Source of the DNA: Siphonodentalium dalli
Lineage: Eukaryota > Mollusca > Scaphopoda > Gadilida > Siphonodentaliidae
Assembly: GCA_032622095.1 (NCBI GenBank)
Contig: CP136069.1
Span: 160,939,043 to 161,003,042, forward strand
Direction of reading: 5' to 3'
DNA: 64,000 nucleotides
Part shown: in pieces, positions 45,395 through 57,022 of the stretch
Numbering within the stretch: position 1 is the stretch's first letter
Layout: each line of letters begins with the position of its first letter
Notes under the pieces: model-generated
The model's database searches: none
What the model was told of the DNA's origin: nothing
The model's input: the letters and a program-made list of their open reading frames with translations, nothing else
Program-made: the position numbers and the translations under genes

Positions 45395-46821
45395 TCTATA
45401 TATATAAAACCCGTCGTCTGTGTGTGTGTGTGTGTATCTGTGTGTGTATAACTCGGTCACGCTTTTGGCGCGTTTATAACTGTTTAACCATTCGTCCAAT
45501 GTGGCCCAAATTTGTACCACGGCCTATAGTGTGTCATAAAAGGTGACTCATCAAATTTCACGCCGATTGGTCCAAGCAAACCTGAGATCTAACATGGTCC
45601 CCAAATGCAGTATCTGCACTCAAGTAGACACTATTTCTTATGACGTTTGTCCAAATGACGTCATTGACGTCGAACGCAGTACAACAATTACTTTGCTATT
45701 GTAGGCGAAACTTCCATGCGCTCAACCAAAGCGTTGTTGGAAATAAGCGCTAAATTAAGGTGTCAGTTCAGGTTCATTGTGAATTAAGATAACGAATGTT
45801 GATTTTGTCGCGGAAGTGCATGTATAGTGGGGTGTAGTCGAGACTCGAACGTTCTACCGTCGTTGGGAATGGGTGGATGTAGTGGGGTGCAGAGTCAAGA
45901 CTCAACGTTCGTCGTTGGGCATGGGTGCTAATATGGTATTTTAAGTTGCCAGTTGGATTTAAACATAAGTAAATAATGCTGTCTTTGATACGAAAGTTGT
46001 GCCTTGAATGTAGTATCGAAGGAGTACCGGTATACACGGAAGATGACGAATGGACAGTCTGGTCTCCCGCCTGTGGGTACCGTGAACTCAGTAAATTCGC
46101 CAAACTGAGTTAGAAAAATCACATTCCCGGGACAGGCCTAATAATAGGGCCTACAGTGTAAACAATACTGCGACGCTAATTAATTTTCTTTTAATCTTTC
46201 GGTTGAGTGCAAATCTGATAAAAGAATAAATGTTTAAAAGATCACAATGCGCGAAGCTCACGCAGTTTAAATTAATATAATGTGCACGAAGCTCACTAAG
46301 GGGATGCAGACCCCTCCCCCGCTAAATAAAGGTTCCGAATAGAGCCTGTTTCAGTCAGTAGGCCCTATAGATAAAGTAAAATATCTTGATTTTTGCGTTC
46401 CATATGTGCATGCATATACGTGGTTGGGGAGATGATGGTGGGGGCTAAATTACAGTTTGATTGAAACATACAAATGGGCCGCGTAGTGCAGGGCGTGTGA
46501 TCATTAGGCTGCATGCTGAATACAGGTTCCAAAGGGGTCCGTTTAAAATGTGCTGCAAGCTCCCTATATCTGCGCGAAGCTCACGCAGTTTAAGATCATA
46601 TAATGTGCGCGAAGCGCAGAAAGGGGCTGTAGGCCCTTCCCCCGCTAAATAAAGTCTCCCGAATTTAGCCTGTTTCAGTATAGATAAAGTAAACTATTTT
46701 TGATTGTTCCGTTCCATATGTGCATGCATATACATGGGTTGGGGAGATGGGGGTGGGGGTAAAAATACAGTTTTATTGAAATGAAGTGTTCATACAAATG
46801 GGCCGCGCAGTGCAGGCGTGA

Positions 46822-48074
46822 TGTCTGTGTGTGTGTGTGTGTATCTGTGTGTGTATAACTCGGTCACGCTTTTGGCGCGTTTATAACTTTTCAACCATGC
46901 GTCCCATGTGGCCCAAATTTCTACCACGACCTATAGTGTGTCATAAAAGGTGAGTCACCAAATTTCACGCCGATTGGTCAAAGCAAACCTGAGATCTAAC
47001 ATGGTACCCAAATGCAGCATTTGCACTCAAGTAGACACTATTTATTATGACGTTTGTCGAAATGACGTCATGTGACGGCGAACGCAAACTCAACCTTGCT
47101 TTGCTATTGTATTGACGGAATTTCCAAGCGCTCTATCGAAGCGTTGTTGAAAATGGGCTCTATAAATTAATTGTCAGATAAGGTTGAGTGTGAATATAAT
47201 TAATGCATGTTACTTTTGCCGTGGAAATGCATGGGGTGTGGAGTCGAGACTATCTAGAGCGTTTTATACCGTCGTTGGAAATTGGTGCTAAATGGTCTTA
47301 TAATATGCCACTTCAGTGTGAATATAAGTAATGGAGTGTGTCTTTGTTATGAAAGTTGTGCATTGTGTGTGGAATCGAATGAGTATAGAGGGCCTACATA
47401 TACGGAAGACGGCAAATTGATAAATAACGTTTTAAACAATATAAAATGGGCGCAAAATCGGCAAATGGGCCGCATTGGAAGGGCCTGTGGCCTTAGGCCT
47501 ATATACGCTGCTGAATAAAAGCTCCCAACGGGAGCCTGTTTCAAACAATTCATAATGTATGTGCGCGAAGCGCACGAAGGGTCTGCAGTCCACTCGGCCG
47601 CTGAATAAAGCTCTGTTTCAGTTACTGGAATATATAAAATAGTAATACTGAACTATAAGTTGATTTTGTTTCATTCCATATGCGCATGCATATATGTGGG
47701 TGGTAGTAGAATCTACAGTTTTTGTGTGAAAAAAAAATAGTGTTCCCGAGCCATAGGCTCACATATAGCGCACAAAGGGGCCGCATGTGCCCCCGCCGGT
47801 GAATAAATTCTCCCAAATGGAGTCTATTTCAGTTAATAATACATTAATAAAATAACATGTTGATTTTGTTGAGTTCCAAGTGTGCATATATATGTGGGGT
47901 AGGGTGGGGGTACAAAATACAGTTTTAGTTCAATAAAGTGTTCCCGCGCGCCTCCGGTGAAAAAGAAGTATGACCAATCCATTACTAACATAGAAAAGAT
48001 AACGTGTTCATGGCCGCGGAGACCAGAAACGAAGAACATTTATTAACCCGTAATTTTGACGGGCAATCCCCTTG
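46822..48074 (+). mobile_element. Internal partial Helitron copy with decayed 3' end
   Basis: It starts abruptly in the microsatellite (ATGTCTGTGTGTG), then repeats ATAACTCGGTCACGCTTTTG and about 1.2 kb homologous to the outer 5' segment. It ends TAACCCGTAATTTTGACGGG, CAATCCCCTTG, a damaged version of the family's hairpin plus CTAG. It lacks the 5' TC end. It is therefore a non-autonomous copy fused into the larger element. Confidence 0.75.
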
Positions 48075-48239
48075 CACCAATTAATATATCAATACATGTA
48101 AATAATCAATTTAAGTTACCACACTTTGAAGTTGTGAAACGCTTTCTTATGGTCTCTGCTTAACCCGACCAGTTTTATATTTTGTTTGTCATCGTCACAT
48201 GCTCCGTTTCATTTGCCAATTGAGCATGCATATAAGTGA

Positions 48240-50990
48240 AGGAAGTCGGTGTTGTTGCTTTCTGTGGGCGTTTAGTGCAAGTTGGTGTCACATGTGATAA
48301 CCCAGGCCATCTCCATATCATTTTAAGGAGATTTGGGCGTTCACATTTCACAATCCCAACCTTGCGACGTGCATCAACCTTTTATACTTGCGTATGGGTG
48401 GTGACTAATAATATTCTCATTTTAATTTAAATACCATCCATATGCTTTTTATGCCAAGTAATAGCACAATGCAATAACCACACCTGTGTGGATGTTATTT
48501 AAAATAAGAATATGCATTAACCTGTGTATTATTCCCACACATATAGCCATACCCTTGCAATGTCAATGAGTAGCTACACAATAACATTTATGGTCTTTGT
48601 TAACAGTAACAACTATTGATCGTTATATAAACAACCACACGTGTTAGACAAGGAACTAACAGATAGACCATATTTAACATTTTTATCCTTGCCGCCCAAC
48701 AGCCCATACGCTTGCGATGTACAGAAATAGCAGATTGTTATATTAGCATCGTGCGGATGCTACTTAAATTGAGAAAATTAAGAATGAGAATATTATTAAA
48801 GTCACCGCCCATACACATCCAACGTGTATTACCCTTTTTATCCTTGCCTCGAGCCTGCCCATACGCTTGCGATATACAGGCATATCACAATACAATACTC
48901 GCAAACGCGTTGGTGCAATTTAAAATGAGTTCATTAAAATAATAATAGTGCAGTCACCACCCACACGCTTGCGAGATGTAACAATCTGTTTATGCTTGCC
49001 TCACATTTACCCATACGATTCGACGTCTAGGAATAGTACAATGTAATAGACGCATGTGTGTAGATGCTATTTAAATGCGTGAAGTAAAATAGAATAGTAT
49101 TCCAGTCACCACGCATATACTTCCGATGTGTATTACATTTTCTACCCTTGCCTCATATCATACGCTTGCGACATGCAGTAAGCTTTTACCCTTGCGTATG
49201 CGTGATGACTATTAATATTATTACTTTAATGCACACATTTCAAATAACAACCATACGGTTGCGAGGTCATGAATATCACAATATAATACGCTGATGCTAT
49301 TCAAATGCGAAAATTTAAAAATGAAAATTATTCAGGTTGCACGCATACGCTGCCGACGTATATTAACATTTGTATCCTTGCCTCTGATGTATTGCAGGAA
49401 CGTGGAAGCTATTTAATATTTAAAATGCGTGTAATAGAATACATATAGTATTACAGACACCACATATACGCTTGCGACATGTATCATCCGTTTTATCACC
49501 CCTGCCCATACGATTGTGATATACAGGACTATCACAATGTAATACTCGCAAACGTGTGTTTGTGCTATTTAAAATGTGTGCATTACAATTAAAATATTGC
49601 AGTCACCACACACACGCATTCTATGTTGTATTATTGCCTCACATATATACATAGGCTTGCGACGTCCAGGAATAGCTGAATGTAATACACGATGCTATTT
49701 AATTTAAATGCTTGAATTAAAATAAAAGCAGTAATAGTCACCACGCATAGCCCGGTAACTATATTTTACATGTTTACTAAGAGATAGACCATATTTAACA
49801 TTTTTTATCTTTGCCTCCTATCAGCCCATACGCTTGCGATGTACATAAATAGCAGATTGTTATATTAGCATCATGCGGATGCCATTTAAATTGAGAAAAT
49901 TAAAATGAGGATATTATTAAAGTCACCGCCCATTCACATCCAACGTGTATCTCCCTTTTATTCTTTCCGTGCGCCTGCCCATACGCTTTCGATATACAGG
50001 CATATCACAATGCAATACTCGCAAACGTGTTGGTGCTATTTAAAATGCGTTCATATTAATAATAATAGTGCAGTCACCACCCATACGCTTGCGAGGTGTA
50101 GTAATCTTGCGACGTCCCGGAATAGCTCAATGTAATTCACGATGCTATTTAATTTAAATGCGTTAATTAAAAAAATTATTTAAATGCGTGAATTAAAATA
50201 AAAACAGTAATAGTCACCACGCATATACTTTCGATGTGTATTACACTTTCGACTATTGTCTCGCATCATACGCTTGCGATGTGCAGTAACCTTTTATCCA
50301 TGTGAATGGGTGGTGACTGTAATAGCATTCTTACTTTAATAAACCTATTTTAAATAGCATCCATACATTTGCGATGTCCAGGAATAGCATATTGTAATAC
50401 CCGCCAGCATGTATGCTCAATTAAAATGAGTGCATTAAAATAAAACAGCATTACAGCCACTACACATTGGAATCCGATGTCTATTACACTTGCTACCCTT
50501 GCGTATAGTGACTAATGATATTCCTATTTGAATGCACACGTTTCAAATAACAATAATACGCTTGCGATATCCAGGAATAGCATACAGTGCTCGCAAGCAT
50601 GTGGTTGCTATTTTAAATGCGTGCTTGAATACAAATAGTATTAGTCATCGTTTATACGCTGGCGACGTGCATTGTTCGTTTTATCCTTGCCTCGCATCTG
50701 AAAATATAAGTAATCACCCATGCGATTGCGACGTGTATTAGCCATTTTATCCTTGCCTAACAAATGTCCATACGCTTGGGATGTCAATGAATATCACATT
50801 GTAATACTCGCATACGTATGGGCACTATTTAAACTGCGAGCATCAAAATATAAATACTATTTAAATCACCGACCATACACTTCCGGCGTGTATTACCTGT
50901 TTTACCATTGTATTGCATATGCCCGTACACTTTCTTGCCCATGAATAGCACATTGTAATACGAACGAGTGTGAACGCTATTTAAATTCAA
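48240..50990 (+). repeat. ~150-bp tandem array (CATACGCTTGCGA) inside the Helitron
   Basis: Two alternating half-units recur: CCATACGCTTGCGATGTACAGGAATAG-like followed by CACAATGTAATACTCGCAAACG, and CAGTCACCACCCATACGCTTGCGA followed by TTTTATCCTTGCCTC. CATACGCTTGCGA-type words appear about 20 times. A block at 48661-48965 is repeated at 49782-50090, offset 1121 bp, at higher identity than neighbouring units, so there is a second level of duplication. No coding is supported. Confidence 0.8.
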
Positions 50991-51350
50991 TTATTAAATT
51001 TAAGTGAGCTGAAAACGTTTAATATTGAACACAAACATTAAGTGTTTTATTTACATTAAATATTTTTTCAGCATACACTAAATTAAATGTAAGTAATTTA
51101 AACTTCATACACAATGCACTGAATTAATCACATTCATATGGATTGTTGCTCTGAAAAGTTGTTTTACATTGGGAACAAATTTGCCGACGCAATTTAATCC
51201 ACCGCATGGTCCATAGAATCCAATGTCAATGAATTTGTCGATCGATATGCAGACCAAAGTGTTCCCATTGGGTCTATATCTCCATATATTATAATGTAAA
51301 CTGTTTCTATTTCCTTCAGGAATGAAAATATACACGATCGAAGAAAGAGG

Positions 51351-54300
51351 TTGGCCAGAGAGAGAAAGCGAAGGCAGCGGGCACAAGAAACCGAGACACA
51401 TGTTGCTGCTAAACGACAAGCTGATGCACAGTATAGGTGTATTCGGTTACAAAATGAAAGCCAAGAAAATGGCGACAGGAGACGAACTAATGCACGACAA
51501 ATGGCAGCCGATAGGCACGAGAACGAAACACAAGAAGAGACAGAAAATAGAAGGAATGAGAATAGATTACAAACAGAAGAATCGCGAGCCGCCGAAACAC
51601 CAGAAGAGACAGATATTAGAAGGACGGCAAATAGTTTACAAACATCAGCAGCACGAGCCACCGAAACATCAGAAGATACACAAATTAGAAGGACGGCAGA
51701 TAGATTACAGGCATCAGCAGCACGAGCTGCCGAAACATCAACAGAGACAGAAATTAGAATGACGGCAAATAGATTGCAGACATCAGCAGCACGAGCCAAC
51801 GAAACACCAGAAGTGACAGAAATTAGAAGGACGGCAAATATATTACAAACAGCAGAAGCTCGAGTCGCCGAAATACCAGAAGAGACCGACAATCGAAGAA
51901 TGGCAAATAGATTACAAACAGCAGAAGCTCGAGCCGCCGAAACACCAGAAGAGAACGACAATAGAAGAATGGCAAATAGATTACAAACAGCAGAAGCTCG
52001 AGCCGCCGAAACACCAGAAGATATTGACAATAGACGGGCAGCAGATCGCACACGAGCAGAAACAAGACGCCAAAATGAAACGATTATTGCCAGTAACATA
52101 ACATTTCGTGAAAATGACTTTAACCAACACACATGTGGAGACATGAACATATTGTGTCAACATTGTCAGTCTCTTAACTTCCACGCCGAACGACCAACTG
52201 ACGGTAATTTCAATAATTGCTGCCACAAAGGGAAAGTATTACTCCCCACAAGAAGAGAAGTACCAGTTCTGCTAAAGACCCTGTTTACGGACCATGAGCA
52301 TGCATATCACAACAATTTTAAACAGAATATTAGATCTTACAATTCAGCTGTATCATTTGCTTCAATGGGTGCGCAGATTGCCGAACCAGTCGGTCGAGGT
52401 CCATATTGCTTTAAAGTTCATGGTCAGATCTATCACCGTACATCTCATATGCATCCGGATGGAGATGGACCCAGACAATTCGCGCAGCTGTATGTGGTTG
52501 ATTCGGCTGAAGCTCATCGAGTCAGAATGAACAATGTCGCGAATCAAAGATGCCTGGCAGAACTCATGCATGACATTGACCAAGTCATTAGGGATCATAA
52601 TGTTTTTGCAGCTGCATACCGAACATTGGGTGAGGTAGAGAAAGAAGAACAAGAGCGTGCTATCAATGAACATATGCCAATTCCAACTGTTAACATGACG
52701 TTCAGACGTGACCGAACTGCGGACAGACGGCGATACAATTTACCCACCGTAGATGAAGTTGCCATGATTTTCAGAAATACTGATGGAGAACCACCATTCG
52801 AAAGGGATTTTCGTGTGTACCCACGTGATGCAAATGCGCAGATCATAAATCTAAACATTCTGAGTCCCAATTTAGACCCAATGACATACCCGTTGTTCTA
52901 CCCATATGGTGAAGCGGGTTGGCAACCACGCATGCCGATCAACATGGCCGGACGAGAGAACGCACGCCGCACTGCTGTTAGTATGTTGCAATACAAGACA
53001 GCACAAACAGCAGTGCGAGCAGAAGAGTTCAACCCTATATTATATGGTGGCAAGTTGTTCCAACAATGGGTTGTTGATTCTCATCTGCAGGTGGAAGCAA
53101 ACAACCTGAATTTCATTAAAACACAACAAGGCCGTTTGAAGGTGGAAAACTACAAAGGACTGGCTGATCACGTTGCCGATGTTGCAAATAACGCCGGTGT
53201 TCCTATAGGGAGGACTGTCATCCTGCCGTCTTCATTCCAGGGTTCACCACGGAATATGAGAGAGCGATATCACGATGCTATGGCCATTGTTGGGAAGTAT
53301 GGCAAACCGGATCTCTTTGTCACAATGACATGCAATCCGAATTGGCCGGAAATACGGGACAACTTATTTCCGAGACAGCAACCGTCTGACAGGCCTGACT
53401 TAGTTGCACGCGTGTTCAAAATTAAGTTGCAGAACCTTATGGACGACATTTTGAAACACCACATATTCGGTGTATCTGTCGCACATTGCTATTCGATAGA
53501 ATTTCAGAAGAGAGGACTGCCTCACGCACATATTCTCATTATCCTTGCACAGGATGACCGATTTCTAGATTCTGAGGAAATAGATAAAGTAGTATGTGCT
53601 GAAATACCAGATCCTGAAACTGAACCTGTCCTGTACGAGATAGTGAAGAAATGCATGATCCACGGACCATGCGGTGGATTAAATTCAAATTCACCATGTA
53701 TGGAAAATGGGAAGTGTTCCAAAAAATATCCCAAAGAGTTTTCCCATCATAACGTTGCCAACGCTGAAGGATATCCCGTTTATAGGAGACGACCAGGACG
53801 GACGGTAGAAGTTGGCACCACATTGGTTGACAACCGATATGTTGTTCCATATAACAAGCAGTTGTCATTCAAGTACAACTGTCACATAAACGTTGAAGTC
53901 TGCTCATCCATAAAATCAGTAAAATATTTATTTAAATATGTTTACAAAGGATACGACTGTGCACAGGTTACAATTGCACAAGACCACGGCGTTATGCATG
54001 ATGAGATCGCTACATATTTGGACGCAAGGTATGTTACAGCACCAGAAGCGATGTGGAGACTTCTGGAAAACAAGATGCATGACCAATCACATGGCGTTAT
54101 CCGTTTGGCTGTGCATCTTGAACTTGATCAGTTGATTTACTTTCAAGAAGGAGAGGAGCAAGCGGCATTTGATCGAGCTCAAGATCGAAACACTCATCTA
54201 ACCGCCTGGTTTTTACTCAATCAACATGATGAAAATGCGCGCCAATTCTTATATCCAGATGTCCCATATCACTATGTATTTGACAGAGCAACTAACACTT

Positions 54301-56237
54301 GGAAGCCACGAAAGCGGGGAGGAAACAAAATTGTTCCCAGACTGTACGCCGTCAATCCAAAAGACACTGATAGGTTTTACTTGCGGTTGCTACTATTACA
54401 TGTGCGGGGATCCCAGAGTTTCCAGGATATGCGAACAGTAGATGGTGTTGTGTATGAGACATTTCGTGAAGCAGCCGACCAGAGGAATTTGCTGAGCGAT
54501 GATCGTGAATGGGAAAGGTGTTTGGGTGAAGCTGCGGCCATCCAAATGCCATGCCAACTGAGGCAAACATTTGCATTTATCTGCGTATTTAACCAACCGA
54601 GAGAACCAGCTGCTCTATATCTGCAATTCCAAGACGAGTTTATCCAGGATTTGGCCAGAAGCAATACACACGAGGTTGCTGTTAGCAAAGCATTGATAGA
54701 CATCGAGAAAACGCTGAGAGCTCATGGAACTCGGTGCTCAGATATAGGGTTATCGGATCCGGGTCCTGTTATTAACTATGAACATCAATTTGACCAAACG
54801 GATGAGGCCACTAACGCTGAAGAGCTTATACAGAGCTTGAATCCTATGCAGCGTGAAGCTTTTGATCGAGTGATAAATTCCCTTTCAGATGACACTGCGC
54901 CTCACAGGTTTTTCTTCATCGATGGTCCAGGCGGTACCGGCAAAACGTACTTATACAATGCATTAATGGCCTTTCTCCGGGGTAGAGGTCAGGTCGTGTT
55001 ACCATTCGCCACTACTGGAATTGCAGCTGATTTGATGAAAGGTGGTCGAACTGCTCATAGTGGATTTCGTTTACCTGTTCCGATACTTGACACCTCGACA
55101 TCAGGAATGAAAATTCCCTCAACTGAATCGCGACGTTTACACTCATCTGCGCTGATTATCGTCGACGAGGCGTCAATGCTGTCCACAAATGCACTTCGGA
55201 TCATTGAAATGCTTCTGCGGGACATAATGGCAAATGAGCACCCGTTTGGACGCAAGGTGTTACTCTTAGGAGGTGATTTCCGCCAGACTGCCAATGTTAT
55301 ACCAAGAGGATCAACAACTGCCATAATAGAATCGTGTATAAAGAGTTCCCATCTGTGGAGGTATGTGCAGGTTATTCACCTCAATGTTAATATGAGGGCA
55401 ATAGGACAAGAGCAGTATACCGATTGGATTCTTGGCATCGGCGATGGGGTATTAAGCAATGATGTGGGCCTCCAGGAGGATATTGTGCAGATTCCCCAAT
55501 CAATGGGTGTTGATTCAGATGTTGTTACGGAAATTTATGGCCAAACGCTGACATGTGATAACGAGGATGACATTATGGAAATAGCATCGAGAATAATCCT
55601 AACGCCGAAGAATAAGGATGCACTTGAAATTAACAATGATGTTCTTGCGCTCATACCTGGCGACATTAAAGAGTATTTGAGTGCAGACTCAATTGTATCA
55701 GACGATGATCAAACAGGAGTACATTTCCCCGTCGAGTTCTTAAACCACCAGACTCCGTCAGGCATGCCACCACATATACTACATTTAAAGCGCGGCGCCA
55801 TCATCATGCTCATCCGAAATCTAAACCCTCCAAAGGGTTTGCTGAATGGGACCTGCTTGATTGTGAAGGAGCTACATGAACACTTCATCCATGCAGAAAT
55901 CCTCAGTGGCAGCAATAAAGGGGAAAATGTTTTTATACCCAGAATAGACATAGCACCCAGTGACACAAATCTTCCGTTTGTCATGAAGAGGCGACAGTTT
56001 CCCGTGATTCCCGCCTTTGTGATAACCATAAACAAATCACAAGGTCAGTCGTTTACCAGGGTTGGATTATATCTACCGAAACCAGTTTTTGCCCACGGAC
56101 AGTTATATGTCGCTCTCAGCAGGACGCGGGATGCAGGGCATATGAAAATCCAGATGTCTCCCCAGCCGAACCAGGGTCAGATGTTAAACGACGAAAGACT
56201 GTTCACTAGGAACGTCGTAATCAAAGAACTCTTGTAA
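51351..56237 (+). CDS. Helitron RepHel: HUH/Y2 replication initiator fused to PIF1-like helicase
   Basis: This enzyme nicks and joins Helitron ends and unwinds DNA in rolling-circle-type transposition. The frame is open to TAA at 56235-56237, numbered here from 51351 (1628 codons). Residues 67-227 are seven 23-residue R/E-rich repeats. A Cys/His cluster follows (C262, C269, C272, C290-C291-H292). Then come CNPNWPEI (661-668), the HUH motif in GLPHAH (H725, H727) and the two-tyrosine motif KYLFKYVYKG (Y859, Y863). The helicase follows: GPGGTGKT (1192-1199), ATTGIAA (1220-1226), VDEAS (D1272-E1273), GGDFRQ (1307-1312), NKSQGQS (from 1561), YVALSRTR (1586-1593). All key residues are present and no stop or frameshift is seen. 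Length is usual for the family; no OTU or endonuclease domain is visible. Position 51351 is TTG, and the first in-frame ATG is 51501. CTATTTCCTTCAG ending at 51319 resembles a splice acceptor, so an upstream exon may supply the start. Frames on the other strand over 51194-55324 are shadows. Confidence 0.93.
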   Translation: MARERKRRQRAQETETHVAAKRQADAQYRCIRLQNESQENGDRRRTNARQMAADRHENETQEETENRRNENRLQTEESRAAETPEETDIRRTANSLQTSAARATETSEDTQIRRTADRLQASAARAAETSTETEIRMTANRLQTSAARANETPEVTEIRRTANILQTAEARVAEIPEETDNRRMANRLQTAEARAAETPEENDNRRMANRLQTAEARAAETPEDIDNRRAADRTRAETRRQNETIIASNITFRENDFNQHTCGDMNILCQHCQSLNFHAERPTDGNFNNCCHKGKVLLPTRREVPVLLKTLFTDHEHAYHNNFKQNIRSYNSAVSFASMGAQIAEPVGRGPYCFKVHGQIYHRTSHMHPDGDGPRQFAQLYVVDSAEAHRVRMNNVANQRCLAELMHDIDQVIRDHNVFAAAYRTLGEVEKEEQERAINEHMPIPTVNMTFRRDRTADRRRYNLPTVDEVAMIFRNTDGEPPFERDFRVYPRDANAQIINLNILSPNLDPMTYPLFYPYGEAGWQPRMPINMAGRENARRTAVSMLQYKTAQTAVRAEEFNPILYGGKLFQQWVVDSHLQVEANNLNFIKTQQGRLKVENYKGLADHVADVANNAGVPIGRTVILPSSFQGSPRNMRERYHDAMAIVGKYGKPDLFVTMTCNPNWPEIRDNLFPRQQPSDRPDLVARVFKIKLQNLMDDILKHHIFGVSVAHCYSIEFQKRGLPHAHILIILAQDDRFLDSEEIDKVVCAEIPDPETEPVLYEIVKKCMIHGPCGGLNSNSPCMENGKCSKKYPKEFSHHNVANAEGYPVYRRRPGRTVEVGTTLVDNRYVVPYNKQLSFKYNCHINVEVCSSIKSVKYLFKYVYKGYDCAQVTIAQDHGVMHDEIATYLDARYVTAPEAMWRLLENKMHDQSHGVIRLAVHLELDQLIYFQEGEEQAAFDRAQDRNTHLTAWFLLNQHDENARQFLYPDVPYHYVFDRATNTWKPRKRGGNKIVPRLYAVNPKDTDRFYLRLLLLHVRGSQSFQDMRTVDGVVYETFREAADQRNLLSDDREWERCLGEAAAIQMPCQLRQTFAFICVFNQPREPAALYLQFQDEFIQDLARSNTHEVAVSKALIDIEKTLRAHGTRCSDIGLSDPGPVINYEHQFDQTDEATNAEELIQSLNPMQREAFDRVINSLSDDTAPHRFFFIDGPGGTGKTYLYNALMAFLRGRGQVVLPFATTGIAADLMKGGRTAHSGFRLPVPILDTSTSGMKIPSTESRRLHSSALIIVDEASMLSTNALRIIEMLLRDIMANEHPFGRKVLLLGGDFRQTANVIPRGSTTAIIESCIKSSHLWRYVQVIHLNVNMRAIGQEQYTDWILGIGDGVLSNDVGLQEDIVQIPQSMGVDSDVVTEIYGQTLTCDNEDDIMEIASRIILTPKNKDALEINNDVLALIPGDIKEYLSADSIVSDDDQTGVHFPVEFLNHQTPSGMPPHILHLKRGAIIMLIRNLNPPKGLLNGTCLIVKELHEHFIHAEILSGSNKGENVFIPRIDIAPSDTNLPFVMKRRQFPVIPAFVITINKSQGQSFTRVGLYLPKPVFAHGQLYVALSRTRDAGHMKIQMSPQPNQGQMLNDERLFTRNVVIKELL
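51549..52031 (+). repeat. Coding tandem repeat, seven 69-bp units in RepHel
   Basis: Each unit encodes 23 residues of the pattern RRTANRLQTSAARAAETPEE plus three. The period is exactly 69 bp without indels, so the frame is kept. Units 5-7 (159-227) are most alike, which suggests recent duplication at the 3' side. Similar R/E/A-rich repeats at Helitron N-termini are known. They are expected to be helical and charged, perhaps DNA-contacting (inference). Confidence 0.85.
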
Positions 56238-57022
56238 CGACCAAGGTCGTGATCCGAGAATACAGAGATCGTTCTATTAATTTGAATGGTGGAAATGTTT
56301 TGGGAATGCCAAGATCGAGAACTTCTAACTTCAAACGTCAGACAATGTCAGTTATCAACGACCATGTGACTGGTGTGGCCGCCAGTTGCTCTCATATAGC
56401 GATATAGTTGGAACATATTTATCGGCACAAAACACGTATGTACATGTAAATGACAGCGCCCGACGTTTGAAGTTAGACGATTCCCATACATTATTTACCA
56501 AGATTCGCATACTCTATTTTGTCAAATCCTATGCCATGCACCGACAAGTGGGTCATTAAACGGAAATAAGCTCCAATTGAATACATTTTGTTTGGCCTGA
56601 TCCAGTAATCGGGGCGACTCAACTACATTTATAGCGCAATTCACTATTAATCAATCGAGACCCCACTTCTCCGTGAATGGCTATGGATAGGTATTGTTTG
56701 TTGTAATTCTGTTCGGCTCTCCGTGCCATATATGACACGATTGGAAGAATACAAATATATATGTATTAATTTTGCTCTCTAAACCTCTCTATTGTCCGAC
56801 TCTAAACTGCCATTGCCCAAACGGAAAACAATTATCGTAATTTTCAGTAAGTTGTATACCGCGCGTCGTACACCATTGACCTAACAACAACATATTATTG
56901 AACATGCAGCTGGGAATAATACAGAGATCGCGTCAGTGAGAATCCAGTTTCCTATCAAGCGAACCATTTCAAATAGGAATGATCATTTATTCATGCGCGC
57001 GCACTTTATGACGAACATGTAT
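56238..57022 (+). other. 3' non-coding part of the 11.7-kb Helitron
   Basis: AT-rich sequence between the RepHel stop and the terminal hairpin. Two phrases near 56310-56345 and 56440-56475 are inverted (CTAACTTCAAACGTC and GACGTTTGAAGTTAGA). No gene. Confidence 0.5.

Noticed and set aside
51194-52150. 318-codon minus-strand frame with RAADVCNLFAVLLISVSS repeats
   Set aside because: Antisense shadow of the 69-bp coding repeats of RepHel; the plus-strand frame has the family motifs.
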